From Dermatemys mawii (taxonomy: Eukaryota > Chordata > Testudines > Dermatemydidae): 64,000 bases of DNA. The stretch is taken from NCBI GenBank assembly GCA_007922305.1, contig ML677335.1, forward strand, positions 17,950,679-18,014,678, given 5' to 3'. Under the pieces are notes generated by a model. The model worked only from the letters and a program-made list of their open reading frames with translations. It was not told the origin of the DNA and ran no database searches. Position 1 is the stretch's first letter; every line of letters begins with the position of its first letter. Positions 47,851 through 60,130 of this stretch are shown in pieces. Both the position numbers and the translations under genes were made by a program.

Positions 47851-48611
47851 TAATGAGAAATATAATTACACATTATTCATAAGCAAGGGGAGACCAAATG
47901 CCTTGACAAACTAAATAGAAACTTTGGCCAGCAGCACTTCCACTGTGAGGCATAACTTTGTTTCAGTAACTGAAAATTGTGCTTTTTTCTTTTAGCCTGG
48001 TCATACTGTGAGACATTACTTGTACAGCTTTAGAAATAAAGCTAACTGAAAACTCTTGTATCCACAAAACCTGACCTTGAATGTATTCGTTCTTTTGTAC
48101 TAGGATCTACACTCATCCGTGCTCAGAACAGTAGCTAGTTTATACTGCTGTGTAGGGTTTTTTTTTTTTTGTGTTTCATGCAAAGCTTCTATATTTATGC
48201 TTAGGGGAGGAGAGGTTGCTATAACTTTTCTGAGGATGTTCTATATATCTTCATTTAGTGTGATCCTTAGGGGTTACAAGTTGAACGTGAGCACAATAGA
48301 TATTATGGAAATAAATATGGTGTAAAGAACAGTTAGTGAAAGACTAGATTAAGGCAGTGGTAGTACACTGTAATACAGTACATGTCTTAAATTGCTAGCT
48401 TGAGACAAGATCAGTTTAGTGATGATAAAGTAGTTAATATACAATGGCTTTTGGTCTGTGTGAACTGAGCTGGGGAATTCTGTCAAACTTGAGGGCATTC
48501 ATTTCACAGCCACTCTTTCAATTCTCAGCAGAAGGAACTGAGTGGAGATGGAAATTAAGCTACTCTTCAATTTTCTGAGGTGGAGTATCCAGCTCAAAGT
48601 TGGGAATGGTG
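47851..48611. other. Unassigned spacer
   Basis: I see no exon or named repeat here. Confidence 0.5.
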
Positions 48612-48734
48612 GAGGGTGACTAGACAGCAAGTGTGAAAAATTGGGACGGGAGTGGGAGGTAATAGGAGTCTATATAAGAAAAAGACACAAAAATTGTGAC
48701 TGTCCCTATAAAATCGGGACATCTGATCACTCTA
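48612..48734. mobile_element. Complete 123-bp inverted-repeat DNA transposon (gtgaccagacag family)
   Basis: Starts gagggtgactagacagcaag and ends atctgatcactcta. It has the same length and internal text (aaaaattgggacggg, ataaaatcgggac) as the copy at 21073-21195. More substitutions in its ends suggest greater decay of this copy. Confidence 0.85.
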
Positions 48735-51700
48735 GAATGGTGCAGGGAAGTTTTGTCTTGCGGTTCACGTTGTATTGATTTTCAGATAGAACTACAGACT
48801 GTATGGTTGTCAGTTTGGCATACTTTGAGGCCTAAACTCACTAAAATATAAATAGAGTTCATAGATGTGATTAATTTTCTGTGTCAGTTCTGTACGTTAT
48901 GTACTGACCTATTTGCAAACCATTTTTTGATATATGAAGGAGGGGAGATTTCATTTCAGATGTGGGCTATGTGATTTTATTTCAGGAACATTTGCAGAGG
49001 GTGGAGATAGAATGTGGCTTTTTAAAATAAAGACCAAACCTCCCTGGAGTTCAGAAGACTTTAACTGTGTTCACTCTCTTTTTTCATTGTACACCGAAAC
49101 CCACAACTTAAAATACAAACATCAGGGTTTTCACTGGAAGTGCTTCAGGAAACACTGCTGGTATTTTGATATGTTGGTTTTCTGCAGTCTCTGTGTTACA
49201 CTGGATTGCCTAATCTGTTTTGCGTAACCTTTTTTTCGATTGTGTAATGAAAAATGGAATGGTAAGATGTAGGTTTTAGTGTCATGTGATGGAGTTTTGT
49301 TTGGAATAGTACTGAAATATTTGCAATGGAATATATTTCCATTTTTGTATGCTGTATAAAGCAATTGTTCTTTTTAAAGAAAAAGTGAAACTGTAAATGC
49401 TGTTTTAGCAGAACCTGCCTTTTCATAGGAAAGGTGTACATTACTGTTAGTGTTAGAAGTAAAGTGATGTTTAACAAGTTTGTAAACTGTGTGGGGTTCA
49501 AATCTTTGAAAACCTTGTTTTTTTCTGTTAAATGTACTTCAGCTACATGATACAAGTAACGTAAATAGTTTCAGGTTCTTGTGTAGTTTGAATCAAGGGT
49601 GTTTCTTTTTGGAATTAGTTTGCTTTCCCCTTAGGAAGGCTGAGCACTTCTTAAGAATCTGATGCATAGTAAAGATTCCAACTGCTTTTTTTTTTTTTTT
49701 TTTTTTTTTTTGCGTGTTACAAAATGTCTTCTGTCACAGTGCCTGCTTGCTTATTTTGTCTCCTTAACTGCCCCAGTTCTACTTCAGTTGAATTCAGAAG
49801 TAGAGAAGTAGGCAAATTTCGGAGACAGCACAAACTAAAGCTTCATTGTCTATATCTGAATGTTCTACAGAGAAGTAGCTTGTGTCGTGTCTTAGTAAGC
49901 TTTTACAGTAGTGAAAGAAATATGGTGAAAGGTATTTCATTATTCCAGTGCTGGCCATCCAGTGAAAATGTTTTGGCATTTTTCTTTAATTTTAAAAATG
50001 TATCATTTAGTAGTATTTTGCTGAAAATATATATGATAGAATTACTGCGATAGCAGAGAATTATTTCCACATCACTACTTTAGAAGAGGACAAGCTTTTT
50101 ATCCCCTTGTTTATTTTGCTAATATGTTTTAAAAATGATGGTTTTGGGGATGGAGGGTAATGGCTAATTTGACTGCTCATGGAAGAGTGTGACTGGTGGG
50201 CCTAGCTGTGGTTGGGCATTGCTTAAATTCATTGGCAGAGTTACAGGAAATTAACCCCCAGGAAGGTCTGTAGTCAGAAAAAGAGCATTTCTCCTTTGTA
50301 TCTTACCACACTGAAGTGAAGAAGATCTCAATAATTGAGGGGCTACTCAATCTTGCAGAAAAGTGTGTTTAATTATCATACTGCAGGAGCAGCGTATTCA
50401 GAGGAGAGCCTCGAGGATGTTGGTTTTGTATAAATGGGTGCCCTGCTGTTTGTTAAGAAAGTGCACCAATGTTGCTTCCTTCATTCCTCCTCATTCCTGG
50501 TTTCTCTGTTTCATGCCTGTGTAATTTCACTTGAATCAGGGTAAATACCTTGATCAGGTTTAAGGGATTGTGCTCTGTGCAAACTACAAAGTATAGTCCA
50601 TGGTAGGTCAGGGAAGGAAACATCACTAAACAGGAAAGCTTCGAACTCTAGAAACAGGACCTCTCTTGATGCTGCTGTAACTGAAACATCCTTAATATTC
50701 CTGCCATCTGACTTTATAGGACCAGGATGGCTAATTTAAGTTGTACCAAATTATAGGTCTCTTACGCTGGAAAATGTCCAGTACAGAATACTAAGCTCCT
50801 TGTCACTGATGAGGTCTTAGTGTTTAAAACTCTGGTATTTAGAGAACATTTTTCTGTAATAGTTTCACATGATATATGTGTTACTTTGTTGCTTTTGAGA
50901 TGGATATGAATGTTTAAGGTATGTGTTTGTGTATACAAAGATTAAATTTCATTACCCAGAGTTAAAGTAAGTTCAGGAATGTGGGTAACTTTCTTGCTCC
51001 ATATGTGTACAGAAACCATGCTGCGGTAAATTCTCACATAGAAGGATTGTACCTGTACTGCTGCAGCACACTATCCTTCCCCTACAACACCAGAATGACA
51101 CAAACCGTTTCATACTAGTCTTTCTGTCAGCACCTCTGAGAAGCCCTGGAACATTTAATCCTTTATTGGGAGAGGACAGAAAAGACAAACTGAATAGAAG
51201 AGACCAAGTGACCCCATTCTTCTTGTTTGCTAATTTCCCTCTCTCTCCCTTCTGATGAGCTCTAACCATCTCTCTGTCTTCTTCTCAGTCCCTCTCTCTC
51301 ACCTGGTTCCTTTCCTTCCCAGTACAAATGTGCTTTGGTCTTTTCTAGTTTAAAACAACCCTCCCTTGATCCTTTCTTTCAAATAATCACCCAATCCCTC
51401 TTCTTCCCATTCATCTTCAGATTTATTGAATATGCTGTTAATTCCCAGGCAAACTGTACATTGGAACCTTCCTGGTCTTTCCATGTGCTTGCCCTCTAAG
51501 TCTCAGGCCTCAGACTGTCACCTTCCTCTTGGGATGGAATCATTCAATTTTTCCACCCTCAGATGAGGTGGCAGGTTGTAGTGTTCTGTGTATCAACTGT
51601 GATCACCTCAGCAAGTCTGATTTATGTCCAGACCTTGCTATTCTGTTCCCTTTGGGGCAATGACCATGTAATCAGTTACGAAACAACCTCCTAAAGCAAA

Positions 51701-52469
51701 GCATTATTTATTTAGAGCCAAAGGACTTCAGAGACAACATATTTTAAAAATAATAAACTAGGCTGTCAGAGGGTTGCTGCACGTGTATTCCCTTTCCTTG
51801 GTCTCTCGAGGACACCCACTTAAAGTTTTCCTGCTCCCAGCTATCACCTCTCCTGGGCAGAGACTTGCATCTTACTATGTCCTGACCAGGGGTTTTAAGG
51901 CTGCACAGCTCCCTGGATTTACAGACTACCTAAATAGGCCAGTGCCTGTGCTTTCCTTTCTCTCCAAAGGCTATGATAACTATGTTGTCCACAGTTATAA
52001 GTTACTACTCAGATTCTTCTGAGCAAGCACATTTATTCTTAAAGTAAAAGCATTACAGTGAAAACATAATAAAATACAATTTCCTTTACACATGCTAAAA
52101 GCTTAGCATAGGTCACCCATCAATTCTGTGGAGCTCTAGTAGGTCAGGTTCTTCCAACCCTTCTGGAATGATTGGAGGCTCCTCCGCACCCTATGTCTGA
52201 ATTCTGGATCAGAAAGAAGCCCTGGATCAGTTGAAAATCCTCCTTTTGTCTGTTCGTCACTAGAGAATCCAGCTTAAACCAGAATATGCAAGCCTCCCCT
52301 GGCGGTAATACTTCTCTCGGAAGCTTTATAATCCGGTTGATTTGCCTTAATCACCATCCACTATTTTTTAGATCCTGGAAGAGCAGTCTATCCCACCCTT
52401 TCAGTCCCTCCACTGTTTCTCCTTTCACCTGCACCAGATACAAGCTCTTGCTTCATCTTTAAGATATTT
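48735..52469. other. No gene seen; probable intron
   Basis: A 26-nt T run lies at 49686-49711. The plus-strand frame at 49724-50053 (109 codons) begins just after it but shows no domain that I recognise. A 119-codon minus frame at 49196-49555 is likewise unrecognised. The segment 51640-52200 has the feel of a moderately repetitive element, but I see no ends. Confidence 0.45.
49686..49711. repeat. Homopolymer T run (26 nt)
   Basis: Uninterrupted T run; possibly the A-tail of a minus-strand retrotransposed sequence, although none is recognisable to its right. Confidence 0.95.
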
Positions 52470-52512
52470 CATAACTTAGTCCAGTCTTTGATGAGGACTG
52501 GACTAAGTTATG
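52470..52512. repeat. Perfect 17-bp inverted repeat, 9-nt loop
   Basis: Arms 52470-52486 (cataacttagtccagtc) and 52496-52512 are exact complements around tttgatgag. It is not part of a recognised element end. Confidence 0.9.
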
Positions 52513-53284
52513 AGTAACCTATCATGAGGTTGATCCCTGCCTTTGTTTTGCTAGTATTGCCAGCCTCTACAGTCCACCATTCAGCTTCCTTCCTAAACAT
52601 CTCCATGCTTTCTCTTACTCCGGCCTCCATGCATGGGAAAAATCCTAGATAGAATCCAGATACCTGTTACTTTAACCTCCTGCACATCCATCCTTAAAAC
52701 TCATCTTGCCATGATCCCTACAAAACCCCAACTATTCATTGTAACTAGGCAGGTGACTTATTACTCTTCCCCTTCTTTCTTTTTCCTGCTCCCTTCCTCT
52801 CTTTCTATCTTCAGTTACAAAACCTGTAACAAAGCTGTGCCAATTCTTCACCACATTAATTTGTCTGATTAAATTTTAATTTTTTATTATATACATTGCT
52901 GAAATGTCCATTCTCTGTAACCCTTGCATAGCACTCGGGAACTTCTTGAATGAATAAAATTCTTAGCATACTATATAAGCTGATTATAGCAGTCCTTAGG
53001 AATGCGGCCATTGCTAGGTTGTAATGTAAGCAAGGTGTTATATAACATAACACATCAGTTTAGGACAAGAACTGAAACAGAATGTGAGTCAAGTTGAAAA
53101 TGTACAGGTACCACAGGTGGGCAGAATGTAACTACCAGAATTTTATTTTGACCAGGACAGTAGGACCAACACCCCTATTTTTGTGTTTAAAGAATAAATT
53201 GCTTTGAAATTTGTAATAAATACAATTTTAAACACAGTCATCTATTTATTTCTAGTTAAAACACAAATTGTTTCAGGGAAATTC
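52513..53284. other. Possible old LINE tail; no gene
   Basis: At 52620-52740 phrases such as cctgcacatccatccttaaa and actcatcttgccatgatccc resemble a conserved amniote repeat of the L3/CR1 group in minus orientation. I cannot delimit it. Confidence 0.35.
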
Positions 53285-53350
53285 TAAGGACTGTGTTACT
53301 CAGGAGTCAGACTGGATGATCATTATGGTCCCTTCGGGGTTTATAATCTC
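53285..53350 (+). mobile_element. CR1-like LINE 3' tail fragment
   Basis: The text agtcagactggatgatcatt followed by atggtcccttcggggtttat is the typical last 60 bp of a CR1-group LINE (gactagatgatcataatggtcccttc type). Confidence 0.7.
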
Positions 53351-53989
53351 TTTGGGGAGAAATGTCATCAGTTTCTCATAGTTCATCCACAAAGTATATT
53401 ACTGAACTTTGCTGGATGCCTGGGAGGAAAATCAGGTTACCAAAAGAATATCTGAAGAAAAGTGACTTGGCATTTGTTAAAATGAGGTTCTGTTGTGGAG
53501 AAATATATTAGGAACTGATGAACAAAGTCTAATAGAAATGCTTTCTGCAAGTGGATCTGCTAATCCTAGTTTGAGAGGACATTTTATGAGAGAGCTGCTG
53601 TGCGTTTCCATATTATTAAACAGTAGCATTATCTGTCAGTTCTGACAATGCTGTGAATGGATCCTTAGTTTGTTGTTCTCCAGCTGGGAATTTTGCTGCC
53701 CTGTTTTTTTTTTTTAATGGGAAAGACTGTTTGTTACAGTGAAAAGGAAATGTAATGTCTGATGTGTTTTTGGCCACTTGTTGAGCTCTGCTAGCAACAA
53801 TGGTGCTGTGTTAAATGACCTTTTGTAATACTCCTATTTTTTTTTTAACATTTTAAATGGCAAACAAAAAAACAAAAAATCACACATCATACTGATAAAG
53901 AACTTAAAGTAATAAAGGTCAAAGTTGTTTTGAGTCCCTTTGTGTGTTTAAATCTAATCTACATAGGATGCAAATCAAGGAGAAGAGTC
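53351..53989. other. Unassigned spacer
   Basis: AT-rich, T and A runs near 53700 and 53840; no exon recognised. Confidence 0.5.
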
Positions 53990-54088
53990 TTCATGTGAAT
54001 TGAAACAGGAGTACTTGTGACAGTGGCACAAGTACTCCTGTTTTACGGATACAGACTAACATGGCTGTTACTCTGTTCATGTGAATTG
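53990..54088 (+). mobile_element. Minimal PLE insertion (73 bp) with 13-bp target duplication
   Basis: The insert 54003-54075 is flanked by identical 13-nt copies ttcatgtgaattg (53990-54002 and 54076-54088). It ends with the PLE 3' terminus (acggatacagactaacatgg). It begins with a 17-bp segment (54003-54019) that is the perfect reverse complement of 54027-54043, so even this tiny copy starts with an inverted piece. Integration by target-primed reverse transcription followed by an end switch is a reasonable inference. Confidence 0.9.
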
Positions 54089-55293
54089 GTAGCCCTGCAA
54101 TGGCTGGCTTGCAGGGAAAATAAAGTTTAGTTTTCATTTGATGTTTCATATTGGAATTTATAAGATTTGAAGAAATAAGATGTTTCCTTCTCTTACATGG
54201 GGGAATAAAGCCAATAGTTTGTTTTTTCATCCTGCAGTTTGTAACTGCACTCCTTTTTCTCCTCCTTTTTTACTCTCTCATCTGTATAACATAATTCCAG
54301 GAAAGTCTTTCTGTTTGTGACTCTCAAATCTTTTATATCTGTAGAATCATTGTGAAACTATAGAAGCAGCTACAAGCGTGATTGAGAATTCTCTTTGTTC
54401 AGAATATCATCAGGCTGAATCATCGGTGGCTTTCATGGTCTGTTATTGTCCAGTTTTTAACTTTTCAGCCATTTTGACTTTACAGATTACAACAGTGCTG
54501 TGTACAGTGGCAGTAGGGCATGTATCTATACTGTGCCAAGAGTCCTAGACTATTGTGATAAAGAGAGAGCTTAACCAAGCACCACCCTGACTCTGCAGCT
54601 AATTTGCATGTGACGGTTTCATTGGTTGTATGAAGGAGACTGCACAGATGGTGGATTACTTGGCCCAGCTGCCTTAGTTCTTCAGAACCACCCACAAAGG
54701 AATACAACCAGAACATACAATTTATCCCTAACACACACACAACCCCTCACCGCGACTTACACCTCATAATCATCACCAGCTGTAAGGAGCACAGATCTTC
54801 ACTCTCTATCACTGTGAAGCCTAGAATATTTGAGTCAGTATGAAGTGATAGAAACAGCTACAAAGATGACTTAGATTTTTTTTTTGTTTAGAATATCACC
54901 TGGTTCAGTCATCACTGGGCCATCTGAGAACCAGATGGAATGTTGGAGTCCAAAGGTTCTGTGACAGTTGATCAGAGAGAGGAGTAATAGCTACAAGGAG
55001 TAATAAAGAGGTGGTTATACCTCCAGTGGGGGTTAGCTCTATGCACAAATTTAGGGGAATATGTACAACAGCAATATTGTTCTCTACAGCACACGGAGCC
55101 AAGAGTCCCCATTTTTGGCTTTTTTATACATGACTTTAAAAATTACACCTGTGTAACAGCATGGAGTTTCTGCTACTCATTTAAAAATAAGTTTCTAACC
55201 TTTATGGCTGTGGAGAGAACCTAACAAATGTGGAAAACACACAGACCAATATGATGCCTGCCAAAATCTCAGCCTGAAATAACTGCTCTAAAA
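54089..55293. other. Unassigned DNA with an imperfect direct duplication
   Basis: A segment of about 85 bp at 54349-54433 (gaagcagctacaagcgtgat, ttgttcagaatatcatcagg) recurs diverged at 54837-54921 (gaaacagctacaaagatgac, ttgtttagaatatcacctgg). No exon is recognised. Confidence 0.5.
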
Positions 55294-57998
55294 GAGTGGT
55301 TCTCAACTCATTTCAGTCCACGGACCACCAGGCCAATCAAAAAATTTTCATGGACCACCTCCTTTTTTATTTATTTGTTTATTTTGAGACATGATTTAAA
55401 ACAGCAGATACATTTTGGTTTGAAATTTATTTATTTCTTATTAGATGTTTTGGATTCTCTTCTCACATACAAGCTTTTCTATGTTTGGAGTTGTACTTGA
55501 CAATGCACAACGAATAACGCTTTCTACTGTGAGCCGATTCCTTTGTTTGTACTTAACTTGCAGCACACGCGAAAATCCCGTCTCTCTCATATAAATTGAT
55601 GTACATGGCAAAAGAAATCTGACTGCGGGTGCTGACAGATTTGGGTAATTCCTGGTCATGCTGGCCCCACATTTCTCTATGGTAGACTGCTGGTACACAT
55701 CTTGGATTGCAAAATCATTTTTCAGATCCAGGAATTCCTCCTGCAGATCTTCTGGAACATTATTAACATCTGTTGTGAATGGATTCCTGATGAAAGATAA
55801 TCCATCCTTTGTCCTGTCCACCTTCGGAAAGTATCACTGGAGTTCATCTCATAGCTTCCATAAATGATTGAGAATTTTGCATCCAAATAGCTTCGTTGTT
55901 CCCGAGCATGGCATCCACATATGGAAATTGAACCAAAGTATTGCCTTCGACTCCTACGATCCAGAGTTCCAATTTGTCAAGGAAAGCCTTGGCGATGCTT
56001 TGGCGAGAGAACAGATATGCACCTTTCCCTTGCAGCTGAAGATTCAGTTCAAGTTTCAAAAAGTATCGACAAGATACTCAAATTCTAAATTTGAGTGCAT
56101 CAGCACATTTCAGAATTCCTCTTTCCCTTGAGCCTGGAAAAACTAATCCAACTTATCTCTCTGTTGGAAAACTCTGAGTATGTTCCCTGCTGACAACTAC
56201 TGTACAGAAGCGTAGAACAGCAACACATCAAAGTCAGAACCCATGTCCTTGCAAAATCTTTTGAACCGCCTGGTGTTCAGAGTCGATTTGATGTAATTCA
56301 CCACTTTCGCTAACCCTTTGAAAACGGTGTTGAGTTGATCAGGCAATGTTTTTGATGCCAAAGCTTATCTATGAATGAAGCAATGAACTCTAGTTACCAT
56401 CGGAGTGCACTGTTTCACCAGTGTTTGGAAGCCTGATCTTGAGCCCGGCATGGTAGGTGCACCATCAGTGGTGACACCCACAAGATTTACCCAGTCTAGA
56501 CCATGTACTTCAAAGAAATTGTTAACAATTTCCATCACATTCTGAGCCTTTGTGGTGGTATCAAGAGTCTTACAGAAAAGAAACTCATCTTTGAAGTCTC
56601 CCTCAACCATATATCATGCGAACACAATGCTGAGAGCACAATGCAATGTCGGTCGATTCATCCAATTGTATAGCAAACAGTGGAGAGTTCTTTATTTCAT
56701 CAACAACTTGTTCACTGATGTTCTGTGATATCTCATTTATCCGTCTCCATATTGTGTCGTTAGAGAGAAATATCTTTGATTCCTTGCTGCTTCCTCGCCA
56801 AGAACTAGCCGCGCCATCTCTTTTGCACAGGGGAACACAAGTTGCTCTACAATGGTATGAGGCTGTTTGGCCTGTGCAACTTTGTATGCAACAATGTAGG
56901 AAGCGGTCACTGCATTGTTTGTATTTTTGTAGAATGCACCTGTTGAATTGAGGCACTGTCGTTTCAGACCTGATAACTCCCGCTCAAAATAATCTTCATC
57001 CTTTTGTCACAAGTTTGGATAACACTTTTTGAGATGGAGTTTCAGCTTAGCTGGCTTCATTGAGTCATTCCCCAAGACTTTGCCACAATGTGTTATTGTT
57101 TCAAATCCATGCCTCTTTTTTCTTGATAAATGAGCCAAATTTGATGTAGTCCTTTGAATGCTTGTGCTTGACATTCCTTCCTGTCGTTGCCATTATCTCA
57201 GATCTGTGGGGTTAAAACAAAACTTTGATTTTTCGAACGGACGATTTATTTTGGGAAATGTATAGTAATTATAAATCATTCAGATAGATGTCCCAAAAAT
57301 AAATTGTCCGGTGGCAAAAATTGGAACTACAGTATAATATCTATCTAACTCACACTGCACACATTACATGGGCTACAAAAAAATAAACTATGACAGTTTT
57401 TATCTCTTGTATTTGGTTGAGTAAAAACCATATTTTAGGGTTATTTTTTAACAGATAATATTTGATTAATCTGCGATACCAGCGATAAAGTATTATTTAT
57501 TTTGGGAGTAGACCGTTTAACTTAGTACTGTCAAAACTGAACTTACTTTCATGCCAACCTAATAAATTCAACGGATGCAAATATAAAAGTTTGTTTCTTA
57601 CCCTGTACGTTAAAATCCCTATACAAAAAAGCTGCAAACAAAATAAAAAGTGTGTAATAAACTAACGAACATAAAAATAAAAATTTGTGTGCAAACTTAC
57701 ATTTTACAACAAAAATTATAAACAAACTAAAACAGCGCATTTTAGCACAGAACAAATGACATGACAACCACACTCAGCACGATGTTGGGAGCTATACTGA
57801 CGCTCAGAGCCTTAGATGGAAGTTACTGGCAACACAACGCGATCGCGTCCTAGATGATGCTATGGATGACACGCTGCACACTTGTGAACATGATGTAAAA
57901 CAGCCTAACGGCAGTGCCTGTTCACACTATCTGACTTTGGACAATACTTGTGTGGACCACCGAAAAAGTCACCATGGACCACCAGTTGAGAACCACTG
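55294..57998 (-). mobile_element. hAT-Charlie-type DNA transposon, 2.7 kb, perfect 8-bp target duplication
   Basis: The terminal inverted repeats are agtggttctcaact on the left and its complement agttgagaaccact on the right. The outermost left base is g where c is expected. Perfect 8-bp target duplications ctctaaaa flank it (55286-55293 and 57999-58006). Subterminal sequence also repeats the theme tggaccacc at both ends. It carries a minus-strand transposase pseudogene. Confidence 0.95.
55441..57193 (-). pseudogene. hAT transposase pseudogene (Charlie/ZBED5-FAM200-like)
   Basis: From an ATG at 57193 on the minus strand the start MATTGRNVKHKHSKDYIKFG leads into a region with Cys/His residues where a BED-type DNA-binding finger is expected. 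The middle frames have IALCSQHCVRMIYG (56603-56660) and VNLVGVTTDGAPTMPGSRSG with VTRVHCFIHR at the end (56365-56500), the hallmark RNase-H-side motifs of this transposase branch. The C-terminus at 55500-55640 reads CTSIYMRETGFSRVLQVKYK, the hATC dimerisation block. The ORF is broken into at least four frames. Domesticated relatives in vertebrates are the ZBED and FAM200 genes, but this copy is still inside its own inverted repeats and is dead. Confidence 0.9.
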
Positions 57999-58674
57999 CT
58001 CTAAAATTAGTTTTCAACCATAGGCTGCAATCACTGTTGGAGTTGTGGTCACTCTGCCTCTCCTTTATTGGTAAATGGGAGGAGGCACTAGCTAGATTCT
58101 GGCTACCTAGGAGCAGGGGTTGAGAGCCACCATTTTGGTTTGGTTAGTAGATATCCCTTTCCAGTTGCTGATGCTTTTATATTTCTAGGAATAGTTAATT
58201 CAGTGGTTACTAGAAGGGCTATGAATCTAGCTGTTCATACAGAAAACAGTATGAACAGCTAGATTCAAGAGTGATTCTACTCTGAAAATGATGCTAAATT
58301 GGCATAATGGGGATATGTTTGTGCATATTTTACTTGCTTACAAACAAAATGCCTTTTAACTATTAATTTTGTGAACTCAAGCTGGGATTTGAAAGTCAAG
58401 CTGCATTTGTTCTCATCATCGGAGTTCAATAATGTTGGTGATTTGCTAACCAGAGAAGTCCTGCTCACTCTCCCATAGCTGTATTGATTCTGTAGTGTTA
58501 TCAGACAAAATGTTAGGTTTTTATCAGCCAGTAATGGAAGCAGACATGATACAATATACACAATGAGCTTCTTGATTAAGAAAATGCTATTTTTACATAT
58601 TCACAATTCTTTCTAACCATAGCAGCCTTGAATCAGTGGACCATTTTCTTTGAAATCTGAGAGAGAGAAATTAG
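57999..58674. other. Unassigned DNA containing a perfect fold-back
   Basis: Apart from the inverted repeat at 58223-58266, I see no exon or named repeat. Confidence 0.5.
58223..58266. repeat. Perfect 18-bp inverted repeat, 8-nt loop
   Basis: Arms 58223-58240 (gaatctagctgttcatac) and 58249-58266 are exact complements around agaaaaca. No known element ends here. Confidence 0.95.
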
Positions 58675-58800
58675 AGTTGTAGCCTGGGATTTGGGTGACC
58701 AGGGTCAGATCTTATTTCCACCACAGACTTCCTGTGTGAGCCTGAGCAAGCCACTTTATTCTCTCTTTTAATTCCCCCTCTGTATGCCATTACTCTGACA
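58675..58800 (+). repeat. MIR-like SINE fragment
   Basis: The core cttcctgtgtgagcctgagc followed by aagccacttta and a ccccctctgtatgcc stretch matches the conserved centre of MIR-type SINEs. The similarity is recognisable but old. Confidence 0.55.
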
Positions 58801-58899
58801 TCAATACAACTGTGTTTTGTAAATTTTCCACAGTATAGAAGAAGCTTATTGGGCAAAGGTCAGATTAGATTTGTTCTCATGCTTTGGACAGCATGGAGG

Positions 58900-60130
58900 C
58901 CACTAAATGCATGATGTGCTTCCATGATATTCTGTCCTGAGCCAAATCTGGTATATTATGGGATTAGAGGGCTGTGAGGGATAGGTGACTGGCTCCACCC
59001 AGCCTTTGTGTTGTAGGTTTACTGGATTTTTTTCCCCCATCCTGCTTTTATTGGGTCGAAGTAAAAGGTGATTTTTGCAGGGAAGTTGGTAGGTGTTTGG
59101 TGCGCATGACCATGCCACCTTAGAGAGCATAGGGCAACCATTTGGAAGCACGGGACCTGTTAAATTAGAAAACAGATCTATTCATTTGACTTGAATTCAT
59201 ACCGTTTGATATTTTTGTTCATTTGGCAAGGCTTCATCGGAATGGTGTTCACCATCTTTTCAGTCTTGATAGTGAGTGGCCATGTCCCGTGGATCAGAAT
59301 ACTGACCACTATTGTATATCCCTAGTTTGTCTTTCTACTTATCAAACTGTTCAGTTTGCAAAAGACATTCTTGATGAGGAGCCCCATTACTGATGATGCT
59401 TTTGCACTGCGGACTTCAAGTTCTTTCTTGATGCTTTTGATATGATCAACAGGGCTGAAGCAGGTGAAATCACCACCAGTCTTGACTGAATGATTGCCTG
59501 CTAAGATGCTAGAGCCCTCTGTGCGCTTGATATCACTGTCTGGAACAGTTATGATTTTATCCCAATTAAATGTTTAGGCTAACTTTTAATGGTGAGATTT
59601 TCAGAGCTTTAAGTACCGCAACTGGTTTGTTTGTTGATTTGACAACTAGTGCTATGTCATTGACAAAATAGATGTTGGTTAGATTCTTATCAAGGCATAT
59701 ACCTAAAACCCAAAGTGTTTCATCATATTTAAAAGCTGAACTTCATTGTAAAGGAAGCTGGGTTTTTTTTCTTGTGTACAGGGGCAGACCATTCTCATAC
59801 AGGCTGGAGATTTCTTGTGCATCTAAGCTGTATTCCTTAAAAGCATATGTCTCAAAGCCATGGTAGTATGAACAGGACTTAAACTTTGACTGGTTGTCAG
59901 ATTTAAATGACGTCCTGTCTCTAATCTTTCTAAAGAGTCACTTATCTGACATCCCACTAGAGGCCCTTTCTGCAGCTGTCAAAGTCTTGGAGTTGAGTGT
60001 CATCTTCAACTGTTTTTGATGAAATAGAAAACATTAATTCTCTTAATTGGAGAACTTTGGCAGCAGCCTGCTTTTCAGATCTGTCAAGGAAAGCCACATG
60101 AAGTGACACTTTCTGTTGCTGTTCCTCACA
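58900..60130 (-). mobile_element. LINE reverse transcriptase remnant
   Basis: On the minus strand at about 59642-59680 the text encodes TNIYFVNDIALVV, a reverse-transcriptase motif C in which the catalytic ADD is altered to VND. Further along, about 59335-59450, IKKELEVRSAKASSVMGLL and RKTNLGIYNSG resemble the helical post-RT block. At about 59095-59135 LRWHGHAHQTP matches the LRWLGHVHRMP block near the C-terminus. Order and spacing agree with a LINE; stops and frameshifts make it a pseudogene. Clade not determined. Confidence 0.65.

Noticed and set aside
49724..50053. Possible exon just right of a T26 run (109-codon plus frame)
   Set aside because: The T run could pass for a polypyrimidine tract, but there is no convincing CAG-to-donor pair and no recognisable protein motif.
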